Shown here: piece by piece, positions 51,740-63,751 of the stretch
Layout of the letters: each line of letters begins with the position of its first letter
Numbering within the stretch: the first letter of the stretch is position 1
From: Tupaia tana
Lineage: Eukaryota; Chordata; Mammalia; Scandentia; Tupaiidae
Length of the DNA stretch: 64,000 nucleotides
Assembly (NCBI GenBank): GCA_026018925.1
Contig: JAKSZU010000009.1
Coordinates: 33,154,583 to 33,218,582, forward strand
Direction of reading: 5' to 3'
Notes under the pieces: generated by a model
Told to the model about the DNA's origin: nothing
Seen by the model: the letters and a program-made list of their open reading frames with translations, nothing else
The model's database searches: none
Made by a program: the position numbers and the translations under genes

Positions 51740-52930
51740 CCTCCATGTGACTGCCAGACTGGCCTTCCAAAAATCTCACCATTGGGGAACCAGCAGTTAG
51801 CGTAATGGCTATGTCGCTGGACTCCCATGTAGTCGACCGCGGTTCGCGTCTCGGACCCGGTGGCTTACAACTCACGCCGGGCGCGTGTGCGTGCGTGCCC
51901 AAGATCCCGAGAGGAGAATGGAGGAGAAGGGATTGCGGCGTGACCATCCCCCCTGGGGGGTGATTTCTCGCTTTCTGTCTCTATGTCTCTCTCTGTCTGT
52001 CTGGCGAGCGCACGCGCCCTATAGCGAAAAACCTCTCAAAACAAAAAAAAAAAAAAAAAAAAAATCTCACCATGTTACTCCTCTGCTTAGAAACATTCCA
52101 TGCCTCCTGACTAATTTCTTTCTACATTTTTGTCAGAGGGTGTGTTACCCATTAGAGGGCAGAGAAAGAGAAAGCCCCCTCCCCCCCCATGGGGTACAGT
52201 CACACTGCAATCCCTTCTCCCTTTTTCCCTTCTGTTGGGATTTTGAGCATGCATGCATATGTGCCTGGCATTTTTAAGAGGTTTTTGCCTTCCGTAAGGG
52301 GTGGGAGGGAGAGACAGACAGACAGAGGGAAAGTGAGAAATTGCCCCCTAGGGGAGATGGCCACGCTACAATCCCTTCTCCTCTGTTCCCTACCCGGGAT
52401 CCTGGGCATGCACGCATACACGCCCAGCCTTTCAAGCTGCCAGGTCCGGGACTCGTACTGTAGTCAGCCCTGTGGGAGTCTGGTGATGCAGCTGCTGCAC
52501 CCTCTGCTATCCCCCCAAGCCTACCCCAGCATGTTTTTCAATCCTCTGGGGCTATGAGTTGAGCCACAAAGTCAGTCATGTGGGATATGGCTCCTTTAAC
52601 CTCCAGGCCACAGGGCCAGCCCTCTATGTTCCTCTTGTAGCATGGCCTATGAGGACCTTAGTGACCTGGACCCCCATCCAAAGCCCCACCCACTTCTCTA
52701 GCCTTTGCTACCAACCACTCCACCACTCCCACCCTCCTGCCAAACTGACTTAGTTCCTAGCACTTGCTACATGCACTGGCCAACTCCCACTCACGGTCCA
52801 GTCTCATCAGACATTATTCCTCCCCTAACCCTTTCCTGTACCTCTCAGCCTGTGCTCCCTCGGCACCTCTTCCCCAGCCTCCGGCTCACCTGCCACTGCC
52901 CTTCTTCATCTCTCCTTGCTGGTAACCCCC
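51740..52930 (+). repeat. L2 LINE 3' remnant split by SINEs
   Basis: tctcaccatgttactcctctgc and, after a gap, ccaaactgacttagttccta with cagcctgtgctccctcggca follow the L2 3' region. Insertions: 51783-52065 (+ long, well preserved, flanked by aaaaatctcacca), 52115-52270 continued at 52527-52622 (- older form), and 52271-52515 (- long) nested in it. Confidence 0.65.
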
Positions 52931-53904
52931 ATGAGAACGTGCTTTAGCATCATGTGCTTCACACCGCTTTGCTCCCCTGGAAAGAGGTTTCTCAGGGAAT
53001 TTGCTCTTTCTCTCTCGTGGGGTAAGCATACCAGTCTTGCCTCGAAAAGCATACCAGAAATGCCAATGGCTTGATGTGAGGCATGGAGAGTTTTCAGCAT
53101 GGGAGTTTGTCCCCTGCAGCCAAACCTCAATTTTACATGGAGGAGGTAGGGCTAGGCAGTACCACATGATGAGAAAAATCTGCGGCGAAGAATAGCTGAC
53201 TACAGGCAAAACTATAGAAAGCCACTTGCAAATCTTCTAGCCGACTCGGTTTCCATTTTGGAAAGAGTGGGGAGGATGCCTGTCTCAGGTCCCCAAACCT
53301 GCTAATAGCTTAGATGCTACCGTTCCAACTTTTCCTATAAATAGGGGACTACCGTCTGAATGCCTCAGCACACGCCAGTCTTCCCTCCAAGCCAGGAGCC
53401 TGCAGGCTCAGCCACGTGGCAGGAAAGCCCTGCCCGGACAGCATTCACCAAGCCCAACCCACCTTGGCAGCTGCCAAGGGGGAGCTTGTGGAACAGACAC
53501 CACACCACCAGGTAGCCAGTTTGCATCTATGAAATAGGCACAGGGAGTTAATGCCAGTGCGAATGCCAGGTAACAGAATCTGGGAGCTGCTCACACGTCC
53601 CCTCTCCAATCATCAAAGAAAAGAAGTTCCTTTAGAAGAACAAGGAAATACTCTATTCCAGTGTGTAAAGAGGTCAAGGTGCAGATTCTAGAGACACGAG
53701 ACAAGCCAAAAACAGCCATAGGAAGGGTCTAGATCATTTCACAGATGATAAGAACTCAGTGGAATATTAAAGGGGAGGTAGGAAAGTTTTGAGCACAAAG
53801 AAGGCAGAGGTGGAAACCTGAATGGGATGGCCTCGGAGTGGTGTTTCTGGGCTATTCTGTGGTGACTCAGTTTCTCTCTAGTGTTTGTTTTCTATTTTTT
53901 TTTC
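52931..53904. other. Unique intergenic DNA
   Basis: About 970 bases without a SINE. ctataaataggg at 53335 matches a MEF2/TATA-like motif, but nothing else indicates a promoter. No coding exon recognised. Confidence 0.4.
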
Positions 53905-54992
53905 TTTCTGACAGAGATTTTTTGCTGTAAGGCATGTGTGCTTGCTGGAGAGACAGAGAGAGACAAAGAGACAGAAAACAAGAAATCAGCCCCAGGGGGG
54001 ATGGCCCGGCCTCAATCCCTTCTCCTCCATTCTTCTCTCAGGATCTTGGGCACGCACGCACACGCATCTGGCATGAGTTTAAGCCACCGGGTCCGGGACT
54101 TGAACAGCAGTCAACTACATGGGAGTCCAGCGATACAGCCATTACATCAATTGCTGGTCCCATAGTTCTTTTTTTTTTTCTAAAGAATTATTTTATTTAA
54201 CTTTATTTATTTATTTATTATATTTTAATTTGACCAGAGAGGGACAGAGAGAGAGAGAGAGAGAAAGCAAGCTGCCAGGACTGGGACTCAAACCGTGGTT
54301 GGCCATGTGGGAGTCCAGCACCTTTAACCACCATACCACCTACAGGGCACTTTTTTTTTTAAAGAGAGATTTTTGCTATAGGGCATGTGCACTCACTAGA
54401 GAGACAGAGAGAGATAGAGAGAAAATGAGAAATCACCCCCCAGAGGAGATGGTCACAGCACAGTCCCTTCTACGTTCTCCTCTCAGGATTTTGGGTATGC
54501 ACTTAAACGCCTGACATGACTTTCAAGTTGCTGGGTCCAGGACTTGAACTGCAGTCAACCATATGGGAGTCCAGTACCTCAACCACTATGCCACTTGTTG
54601 ACCTCTCTCATCCCAGTTCTTAAACAGTAGGGAGAGAACCAGCAGTTGGCATAATGGGCATAACCTGGGGGGTGATTTCTGGCTTTCTGTCTCTCTTTCT
54701 GGTGAGCACACACACCTTACAGCAAAAACCTCTCCAAAAAAAGAAAAAGAAAAAAAAGAACTGGGATGAGAGGGCATAGAACACAACAGTAGCAAGGGCT
54801 ACTCAAACCACTAGGCTATTTTAAAAATGCATTGTTCTCAAGGCCAGCAGCCCTAAATAAAATAATTCTAAAAAAAACCCAAAACAACAACAACAAAAAA
54901 CCACTTCATGCCAGGTGCATGTGCATGCATGCACCCAAAATAATAATTATTACTGTGATTACTCATTTAACTTTACTCACTTATTTTTATTT

Positions 54993-55049
<57 letters not shown>

Positions 55050-55236
55050 TGAGAAAGCAAGCCACCAGGTCTGACACTCAGACCACGGTTGGCTCTGTGG
55101 GGGTCTAGTGCCCTTACCATCATGTCACTTGTGGGCCCACCCTGAATGATTTTCAAGCCACCAGGTCCAGGACTTGAACCATGCATTTGGATACCTGGGT
55201 TCCAGAGCCTTAACCTCCGCACCACCTGCTGGCCCT
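53905..55236. mobile_element. SINE cluster with internally deleted copies
   Basis: 53905-54160 (- long), 54175-54355 (- short), 54362-54605 (- long), 54636-54745 (+ long lacking ~140 internal bases, from agcagttggcataatggg straight to cataacctggggggtg), 54841-54900 (+ short lacking its middle), 54905-54945 (fragment), 54965-55138 (- short with (GA)n at 54999-55046), 55140-55236 (- partial). Confidence 0.8.
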
Positions 55237-55724
55237 AGATATGCCCATTGAATGGTCAACACAGCCAATTTTCCTTTCAGGACAGGAGCAAGGAGCTCCT
55301 GGCAAAAGGCTGATCAGGAAAGCCCTGTCTTGGAAAAAGGGCCTGAGGATGTCTCTCGTGGGAAGGCTGACAGGGAGGTAAATGTAAATAGTAGGACTCA
55401 CCATGAAATCCCAGAAATGTAAATTAGCAGCCTTTCCCCCTTGGCTGTTCCTTAGGCCTCCCCACATAGCCCTCCCTCCAGGATGAGACCTGCACCCAGC
55501 CAGACTCAGATGCCAAAGAGTTATGGAGACAGGTGAACCGTCAGGTGAAAGCAGCTCCTTGGTGCCCAGCGCTGGCCATTTGCTCTGCTAAAGAGGCCTG
55601 GAGCCTGTCCTGGGTCACCAGCTCCTGGCCATGGGTTGGTGACCTCTTTCCTGCGAACATCTGCAGCTTCCCCCTCTGTTAGGTTAGTAAGGAAAAAAGG
55701 CACTCAAAGCACAGCTTTGTCATG
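55237..55724. other. Unique DNA downstream of SOWAHD
   Basis: No repeat or exon recognised. Confidence 0.4.
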
Positions 55725-56303
55725 TGGAAGGAAAAGATATTCCACTTTAATACACTTAAGACATTGGTGATATTTTAGAACAGGTACTGGTAAGGCCTGG
55801 TAGTGTCAGGAGCAGGTTGCCAGGAGCTGCGTCTAAGCTGCAAAGCCAGGCCAGTCAATGGCCCAGTCAGGCCGGCACAGTTAGGCATTTCTTTGCATCA
55901 GTGGTTTAGCCTTAACTTATTCTTCTAGTCAGTTTCCTAAAAAAAAAACCCCAGCGCTTCTGCCTGCCTGTTAATGGTTACAAGAAGCTTAACGTGTGCC
56001 CCCTTCCAAGCAAGACTACGCTCCTTGCTCCTAATTTCTTAGTCCTGTAGCCTTGGGATTCAGTGCCAGGCCGGCTTGGTCCTTGGCACTTTCTCAGAGG
56101 GTGCCCCAGTCCCTGCGTTCTCCCGGCGGGTGGTTGCAGGAGACCTGGGACAGGTACCTGAGCCAGGTGGTCCTGGTCTGCTTCTTGCAGACCCCAGCTG
56201 CGTCTGAGGCGCCTCTCCTCCGCTGAAACCCGGGCAAATCCAGGGCCGAGGCCCCCCCCCCACAGCGTCACGGTCCCTCTGAGCACTCAAGTTTCCACCA
56301 CCC
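55725..56303 (-). other. SOWAHD: SOWAHD 3'UTR with probable poly(A) signal
   Basis: SINE-free sequence after the SOWAHD stop. On the minus strand ATTAAA lies at 55751-55746, a common variant signal, with cleavage expected near 55725-55735. The end point is inferred. Confidence 0.55.
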
Positions 56304-56911
56304 TCAACGATCCTGGAAGAAGGGAAACAGATGGCGGAAAAAGCCCGAAATTCGCACCCCGACGCCCTTCGCCCTGGCGGCGGCTCCCTTGTTGGTCTGC
56401 ATGGCCGTCGCGTCCGCTGCACTCGAGGCCGGTTTGAGCGTCCACACCGCGGCGCCGCTGCTGTTGTTGTTGGCGTTGCCGCGGCTGTTGCCTCTGTCGC
56501 CCGCCGCCTCGCAGTCTTCGGCCCCCAGCAGCTCCCGAAGACTCCAGGGCGCGTCGGGCCGCAGGTAGTGGCAGGCCCGGTGGCCGCTGTGGTCGCGGCG
56601 AGTGGGGTCAGCGTCCAGGGCGCCCACTAACACCTTGATGACCATGTCGTGGCCCTGCAGGGCCGCCAGGTGTAGAGGCGTGAGGCCGCCGCTGCCCGGG
56701 ACGCTCACGTCGAGCAGCAGCCCCTGGCGCTGGGCGAAGCCGTGCAGCTGGATGAGTTCCTCGTGGCGCCCGTGCTTGGCCAGCCAGTGCAGCACGGTGT
56801 AGCCGGTGATCGGATCGCCCCGCAGCAGCAGCCCCGGCTCCGCCTCCATCAGCTCCTGCAGCGCCTCAAGGCGGCCCTCGGCGGCCGCCAGAATCCACGC
56901 GTGCTCCCGCG
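56304..56911 (-). CDS. SOWAHD: SOWAHD (sosondowah ankyrin repeat family D), 3' part; 5' part lost in gap
   Basis: About 201 C-terminal residues and a TGA at 56306-56304. The visible protein starts REHAWILAAAEGRLEALQEL. It has two clear ankyrin-type units: GYTVLHWLAKHGRHEELIQL near residues 35-55 and GGLTPLHLAALQGHDMVIKV near residues 74-93. A third, weaker one (RRDHSGHRACHYL) follows. An Asn/Ser/Ala-rich linker and the basic, aromatic tail ISGFFRHLFPFFQDR end the protein. The ankyrin order and tail match SOWAHD (ANKRD58), a single-exon X-linked gene of about 315 residues, so about 110 N-terminal residues are missing. Its molecular function is unknown. The apparent open frame beyond the gap joins to SINE sequence and is not real. 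Confidence 0.93.
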
Positions 56912-57011
56912 NNNNNNNNNNNNNNNNNNNNNNNNNNNNNNNNNNNNNNNNNNNNNNNNNNNNNNNNNNNNNNNNNNNNNNNNNNNNNNNNNNNNNNNNN
57001 NNNNNNNNNNN
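56912..57011. other. SOWAHD: Assembly gap (100 N)
   Basis: Exactly 100 N, a common placeholder for unknown length. It falls inside the CpG-rich SOWAHD coding region and resumes within a SINE, so it must hide the SOWAHD start, 5'UTR, promoter and a SINE head. Confidence 0.95.
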
Positions 57012-57523
57012 GGTCGACTGTAGTTCAAGTCCTGGACCTGGCAGCTTGCTTTTTTCATTTTCTCTCTCTCTCCTTCTCTGTCTCTCTCTGATGAGCATGA
57101 ATGTCCTATAGCAAGTTAATAATAATAATAATCATAATAATAATAATAAAAATTTGGGACAGCAGATGGCGTAGTGGTTATGTTGTTAGACTCCCACGTA
57201 GTCAACTGTGGTTTGAGTCCCAGACCCAGTGGCTTAAAACTCACACCAGGATGGGGGTGGGAGGGATCAGCAGATGGCATAATGGTTATGTTGCCGAACT
57301 CCCATGTAATTGACTGTAGTTCAAGTCCCAGATCTGGTGGCCTGAAACTCACGCTGGGTGCGTGCCCAAAATCCCAAGAGGAGACTGGAGGAGAAGGGAC
57401 TGTGGCATGGCTATCCCCCCTGGGGGTGATTTCTCGCTTTCTGTCTCTCTGGCAAGCAAATGCACCCTATAGCAAACAAAACAAAACTAAACAAAATAAA
57501 ACCTCTCAAAAAAAAAAAAAAAA

Positions 57524-57560
<37 letters not shown>

Positions 57561-58085
57561 GAGAAAGAAAGAAAGAAATCCTCACTCTGGGCATGTGTAT
57601 GTGTGCGTTCAAAATTCTGAGAGGAGAATGGAGGAGAAAGAATTGTGAGGTGGCCATCCACCCTGGGGAGTGATTTTCCACTTTTTGTCTGTCTGTCTCT
57701 CCAGCAAGTGCACATGCCCTATAGCAAAAAACTCCCTCTCTAAAACAAAACAAAACAAAACAAAAACAAGAACGAGTGACCTTGCCAGAAAAAGATAGAG
57801 GGGAAAGTGAGAAATCATCCCCCAGAAGTGATGGCCACGCCACAGTCCCTTCCCCTCCATTCACCTCTTGGGATTTTCAACACTCACACACATGCACCCA
57901 CTGTGATTTTCAAGCCACTGGGTCTGGGACTTAAACTTCAGTTGACCATGTGGAAGTCTAGTATCTTAGCCACCATGCCACCTGATGGCCCCACCTGGGG
58001 TGTTTTTCAAGCCACCAGAACTCCTAACCTCGCAGCATGCCATGTAGGATCCAGTGCCTTAACCAAGACACCACCTGCTAGCTTG
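57012..58085. mobile_element. SINE cluster after the gap
   Basis: 57012-57140 (+ short, head in the gap, (AAT)n tail), 57158-57265 (+ long, 3' truncated), 57268-57520 (+ long) with (GAAA)n at 57525-57578, 57585-57765 (+ long, 5' truncated), 57780-57995 (- long) and 57996-58085 (- partial). Confidence 0.8.
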
Positions 58086-58226
58086 GGCTTGTGGCTTCCA
58101 GTCTGGTGCTGTTCAGTCGTCAGCCTCCATGTCCGAGTGGCGCTCAGATGGGCCAAGTCCACTTGAACATTGTTCTGATCTCAAATGGGCAGAGTCTGGT
58201 GAGATTTCAACTTGAAGTGTTGCTGG

Positions 58227-58227
<1 letters not shown>

Positions 58228-58260
<33 letters not shown>

Positions 58261-58505
58261 AGAGGTTTTTGCTATGGGGCGCGTGCGCTCGCCAGACAGA
58301 GATAGACACAGACAGAAAGCGAGAAATCACCCCCCAGGGGGGATGGTCACGCCACAATCCCTTCTCCTCCATTCTCCTCTCGGGATCCTGGGCACGCACA
58401 CACATGCGCCCGGCATGAGTTTTAAGCCACTGGGTCCGGGACGCGAACCACGGTCGACTACATGGGAGTCCAGCGACACAACCATTACGCTAACTGCTGG
58501 TCTCT
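58228..58505 (-). mobile_element. (TA)n microsatellite and reverse SINE (long form)
   Basis: (TA)n at 58228-58259 replaces the expected T tract at the tail of a CpG-rich, well-preserved SINE (58260-58503). Confidence 0.9.
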
Positions 58506-58929
58506 ATATTTTGTATTACTTTGCTTTTATTCACAGACCATGAAGGAAGGCCTGTGCTGGGCTTGTCATTGTTTCCTGTGCGTTCCATGGTCTTGGGGAA
58601 GCCACGCCCTGTTTCTGGTTTTTGCCTATTATTTAGGGCAGGTGTAAGCAGTCTTTTACAACTGGTTTAACATGAGTGTGATCCTTCTGAGGTGCTGGGG
58701 TTTTGGTGGAGGTTGGTAGAGGGGACAAGGGAACATCAAACTGAGCACAGGCTCTCAAGAGAGAACGCTGTCCATCAGTCTGTTCTAGCAGTGGCTGGCT
58801 CGCAGTGCATGCAAATGGCAGGGAGCGAGCAAGCACTGAGCTGGGTCTAGTGGCCTTGCTAAGGAATTTGCATGCCATCGCCAGCATGCATGCCATGGGT
58901 TGCCAATCCCTCAGAGAAAAATAGTCCTG
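58506..58929. other. Unique intergenic DNA
   Basis: No gene or repeat recognised. Confidence 0.4.
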
Positions 58930-59110
58930 GGGCCAGCACTTGGCAGGTGAGGGCACTGGACTCCCACCCACATGGCCGACCTCGATTCAAGTCCTGGACC
59001 TGGCGGCTTGTGTTCTCACTTTTTCTCTCTCTCTCTCTGTTTCTCTCTGGACAAATTAATAATAATAATAATAAATTAAATAAAGTGAAAAAAGAATTCT
59101 TTAAAAAACA
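58930..59110 (+). mobile_element. SINE (short form)
   Basis: ggggccagcacttggcaggt head, (AAT)n then aaataaagtgaaaaaagaat tail. Confidence 0.85.
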
Positions 59111-59944
59111 GTCCTGCCTGGCCTTACCAGGGCAGTTGAGAGGTCAGGGCCAGCTGTCTGCTGGGTGCTCTAAGACCCTGCAGCCTACGGCTCAGTATTA
59201 TTTATCTCGGGGTGGTTACTGCTCTTTTGGAAGTTTGGCTGCTCCCTCCAGGCTCAAGGAAGAATCTACCCCGGTTCGGCCACCCGTTCCTGCTGGCCAC
59301 CTGGCATCATCAGTTCTCTTCCCAGGGCCCCTGGCAGCCAGTTTGGCAAGAGTAGCCTGGGAAAAGTAGTCACTTGATTTGTTTCCTGTCTGCCAGACGC
59401 TCAGGGCTGCGGAAATCCATGCGGATGCAATAACTCAACATGGTTTCATTCATGATATCCAGAGGGAGGATGCACTCCTTCCAAAGACACATAGGGCCCA
59501 CATGCCTGATCTAGCAAGCTGGGGAGGTTTCACACTTCTCCACATATTTCAAAGTATAATTAAATGTCGGGGCTGTCTCCTGCATCTCCTTCTGTGCTCA
59601 TATAACACTTGTTTCTCAGGGCTCCTGGGGACTGAAGATTTTGCAAAAGAACAAAACAGACCAAACACACATGTGAATTATCCATATTTATATGCGAAAA
59701 AGGAGTAAGTCAACAGATTGATGAGGCTTTGTTACCAAGGCAGAAATTTGATTCCAGGCTGCAGGAATGGCAGTACAGTGTCCAGGGCAAAGGGGTCGGG
59801 GGACAGAAGCAGCCTGTTCTGCACAGGACTGGCAGGACTCCACCCGGAATCTTGGGCTCAGTTTCTGGAGCGATTCCACCGTAGGAGTGGCTAGGAGAGA
59901 AGGGACTCCTGATGAGAAATGGTTGAAAGCATCAGGGATGTCTA
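59111..59944. other. Unique intergenic DNA
   Basis: About 830 bases with no SINE. Open frames of 60-165 codons cross it, but none has a recognisable domain or splice context. Confidence 0.4.
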
Positions 59945-60162
59945 GGGACCAGCAGTTAGTGTAATGGCTACGTCTCTGGACTCCCATGTAGTTGACTGCA
60001 GTTCAAGTCCCGGACCTGGTGGCTTAAACTCATGCCAGGCGCGTGTGCGTGCGTGCCCAAGATCCTGAGAAGAGAATGGAGGAGAAAGGTTTGCAGCATG
60101 GCCATCCCCCCTGGGGGGTGATTTCTCATTTTCTGTCTCTCTGGAGAGTGCACGCCTCCTAT

Positions 60163-60198
<36 letters not shown>

Positions 60199-60200
60199 CA
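59945..60200 (+). mobile_element. SINE (long form) with long poly(A)
   Basis: Complete; a 32-base A run. Flanked by gcatcagggatgtcta and gcatcaaggatgtcta. Confidence 0.95.
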
Positions 60201-60289
60201 TCAAGGATGTCTAAGTGGAGGAGGAAAAAAAAAACACGTGGGGAACATGACAGAAGACGAGCCTGTGGGAGAGAGGGAGAAGACTCAAG

Positions 60290-60510
60290 GCCCAGCGAAG
60301 GAATGGAGAGAGTGTGGGCTTTGGATTCTGGAGCTCCCAGCTGAATGTACGGCTCTGCAACTTACTAGGCCTGCTCCCTTTGGTAAGTCACTTCATCTCC
60401 GCGCACTTCTGTTTCTTCATTGGTGCAGTGGAAGAAGACTCCTCATTGTGTGTCGTGAGACAGCTTCTATACGAGAGTGCTTGAAGTCTGCAAACGCATG
60501 GCAATTGCTA
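60290..60510 (+). repeat. MIR element
   Basis: gagtgtgggctttggattct, ctctgcaacttactaggcct and acttctgtttcttcattggt follow the MIR order. Confidence 0.75.
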
Positions 60511-60609
60511 GTACCCTGCGTCTCTGATCAGGAGCACAAAGCCTGGTCAAATGAGTGAAATTGACAGAGAGGCAGATACTGGCACACTACTATTAAGAAG
60601 AGCTACCCA

Positions 60610-60809
60610 GGGCCAGCAGATGGTGTAACAGTTACATTGTTAGACTCCCACATGGCTGATCATGGTTCAAGTCCCGGACCCAGTGGCTTGAAAATCATGC
60701 TGGGTGCATATGTGTGTGTGTTCAAGATCTCAGGAGGAGCATGGAGAAGGTCTTGCATCATGGCCATCCCAGCTGTGGGGCAATTTCTCCCTTTCCCTCT
60801 CACTATCTT

Positions 60810-60869
<60 letters not shown>

Positions 60870-61200
60870 CAGGCAAGCACACGTGCCCTAAGACAAAAAC
60901 CTCTTAAAAAAAAGAAGGGATCAGCAGATGGCAGAACGGTTATGTCACTGGACTCCCACATAGTCAGTTCGAGTCCCATACCCAGCAGCTTTAAACTCAC
61001 GTTGGCATGTGTGCGTGCGTGCCCAACATCCCAAGAGGAGAATGGAGGAGAAAGGATTGCAGCATGGCCATCCCCTCTGGGGGATGATTTCTCACTTTCT
61101 GTCTCTCTGTCTTTCTCTGTCTCTCCCAGAAGCACACACACCCTAAGGCAAAAACAAACAAACAAACAAACAAACAAACAAAAAACCAAACTCTTAAAAA
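60610..61200 (+). mobile_element. Two SINEs (long form)
   Basis: 60610-60915, whose pyrimidine region has grown into (CT)n at 60814-60862, and 60917-61200, with an (AAAC)n tail. Confidence 0.88.
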
Positions 61201-61204
61201 AATA

Positions 61205-63237
61205 AAAAAGATCATTAACAACTTACATGCTGTCAAATCCAACCATCAGTTTTTTCCATCCTCCCTGGGCTTGTTCCATCTGCATAATTGATAAAGTTGA
61301 CCTCTTCCTGCTCCTCCAAGATGCCAAACTCTCTTGGATTTCCTCCTACTTCGGTGTTCTCAGTCTCTTCGATGGGTTCCTCCTTACCTCCTGACCTCTA
61401 AATGGTGGGTGCCTTAGGGATGCTTCCTCAAAACTCTTTTCTTGGGACCAGCAGTTAACGTAATGGTTATGTCGCTGAACTCCCATGTAGTCGACCACGG
61501 TTTGAGTCCTGGGCCCGGTGGTTTAAACTCCCGCTGGGTGCATGTGCATGCGTGCCCAAGATCCCGAGAGAATGGAGGAGAAGGGATTGTGGTGTGGCCA
61601 TCCCTCCAGGGGGTGATTTCTCGCTTTCTATCTCTCTGTCTCTCCTCTCTGTCTTTCTGGTGAGTGCAAACAAACAAAAATCTTTCTTCTCAATTTTTTT
61701 TTTTTTTTTAGAATTATTTATTTGGGACTAGCAGTTGGCGTAATGGCTATGTTGCTGGACTCCCATGTAGTTGACCATGGTTCGAGTCCTGAACTCAGTG
61801 GCTTAAACTCATGCCAGGCACGTGTACGTACATGCCCAAGATCCCGAGAGGAGAATAGAGGAAAAGGGATTGCGGTGTGGCCATCCTTGGGGTGGGGGGT
61901 GATTTCTCCCTTTCTGTCTCTCTGTCTCTCTCTGTCTTTCTGGCGACCGCATGCACCCTATAGCAAAAATCTTTCCAAAAAAAAAGATTTATTTTATTAA
62001 TTATTATTTAAAATTGATATAAGGCATATGCACTCACCAGAGAGAGAGAAAAAATGAGAGAGAGAAAGGGAAAATGAGAAAGCAAGCTACCAGGTCTGGG
62101 ATTTGAACTACAGACAGCCATGTAGGAGTTCACCAACGCAACCACCAGGCCACTTGCTGGTCCCTCTTTCCTTCTCTTTTTAAATTTTGCCAGAAGGCAG
62201 ATGCACTCATGAGCGAGAAAAAGAGAGAACCACCCAATGGGGCTGACAGGGTATGGTCATGCCGCAATCCCTTTCTGCCCCCTCTCCATCCTGTTGGGAT
62301 TTAGGGCATGCTCATTCACACACCCACCATGTTTTTCAGTTTTTCACAGCTGAGATTCAGATCGTGCAGTTGGCTATGTGGGATCCAGCTGCCTTAACCA
62401 CGAGGCCACAGGGCTGTCCCCACAACTCTTCTCTTTTCTACTGTTTCCTGGTGGTCTCATCCAGATTTGTGGCCTTAAATATATACTGGGCATGGTTCTG
62501 GTCTATACAGTGGACACCTTTCACATTCATCTCTGTAGTTAGGACTTCCATCCCGAACTCCAGCCTCGTATAACCAATGGCCTCCGATAGCACCACCTGG
62601 ATACCTCATAGCCATGTTGTATTTAACAGGCTCAATACCAAACCCCTGAGGTTGAAACCTGCTCCTCCCACAAGCTTCGTGGCTTTTAGTCACTCGGGCC
62701 ATAACCCTTGGGGTCATTTCACACCCCATATCCGATTCATTGGCAAATCCTATGCTTCAGCATGTACCCAGAACCCAACCATTTCTGGCCTACTCGACAA
62801 CTCTTATGCTGATCCCAGCCACCATTATCTCACACTTGAGTTTTTCCATTGCCTCCCAGATAGACGCTGATTTCACAGTGCCGCCCCAAAAGTCCAGACT
62901 CAACACAGAGGTGTTATGTGTTACATAAACCAGATCAGGGCCAGCAGGTGGTGTGGTGGTTAAGAGTGCTGGAATCCCGGGGAACCAGCAGTTAGCATAA
63001 TGGCTATGTTGCTGGACTCCCACGTGGTCGACTGCGGTTCGCATCCCGGACCCAGTGGCTTAAAACTCACACCGGGCGCGTGTGCGTGCATGCCCAAGAT
63101 CCCGAGAGGAGAACGGAAGAGAAGGGATTGTGGCGTGACCATCCCCCCGGGGGGTGATTTCTCACTTTCTGTCTCTATGTCTCTCTCTGTCTGTCTGGCG
63201 AGCGCACGCGCCCTATAGCGAAAAACCTCTCCAAAAA

Positions 63238-63269
<32 letters not shown>

Positions 63270-63690
63270 GAAAGAAAAAAAAGAGTGCTGGAATCCCACA
63301 TGGCCAACCCTGGTTTGAGTCCCGGACCTGGCGGCTTGCTTTCTTACTTTCCCTCCCTCCCTCCCTTCCTCCCTCTCTCTCACTCTATCTGTCTCTGGTC
63401 AAATAAATAAAAAAAGCTAAATAAAATAATTCTTACCAAAAAAACCCATAAGCTAGATCATGCCACTTCTCTGCTCACAATTGCCCTATGGCCCCATCTT
63501 ACTCAAAGCAAAAGCCAAAGTCCTCACCTGCAACTACTCTCCCCTCACTCTTTTTACTCCAGGTACTGGATAACTTTCTTGCTGTTCCACCAACATGGCA
63601 ATGTTCTTTTCCCAGATATCTGGTTGGCTTCTTTCCTCACCTCCTCCAGGTCTTCTTGGTGAGGCTGTCCCTGACCTTCCTATTTAAAAT
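61205..63690 (+). repeat. L2 LINE 3' end (ORF2 C-terminal region and 3'UTR) in five pieces
   Basis: Pieces: 61205-61440, 62425-62936 and 63452-63690 in one orientation and order. They contain cttcctgctcctccaagatg, ggtggtctcatccagatttg, acctgctcctcccacaagct, cccatatccgattcattggc, catgccacttctctgctcac and tccctgaccttcctatttaaaa-like text, the order of the L2 consensus. Insertions: SINEs 61443-61680 and 61723-61985 (+ long), 62010-62165 (-), 62175-62420 (- older), and 62938-63450 (+ short) split by 62977-63280 (+ long). The ORF is fully decayed. Confidence 0.8.
62938..63450 (+). mobile_element. Short SINE split by a long SINE
   Basis: The outer short copy breaks after agagtgctggaatccc and resumes with agagtgctggaatcccac at 63283. 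The inner long copy 62977-63280 keeps an A-rich tail. Confidence 0.93.
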
Positions 63691-63751
63691 TGCAACTCCC
63701 CTGCCATCCACTCTCTCCCACACTCCCAAAGCAGGGAGACTTTCATTGAAA

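Noticed and set aside
53328..53350. ctataaataggg as a promoter or MEF2 enhancer
   Set aside because: A short motif without a CpG island, exon or transcript evidence; expected by chance at this scale.
56742..57111. Open frames crossing the N gap, including the apparent SOWAHD extension to 57098
   Set aside because: Unknown bases are read as X and the sequence beyond 57011 is SINE; the fusion is an artefact.
58872..59369. 165-codon plus-strand frame
   Set aside because: It begins in unique DNA, passes through a short SINE and its (AAT)n tail, and has no domain.
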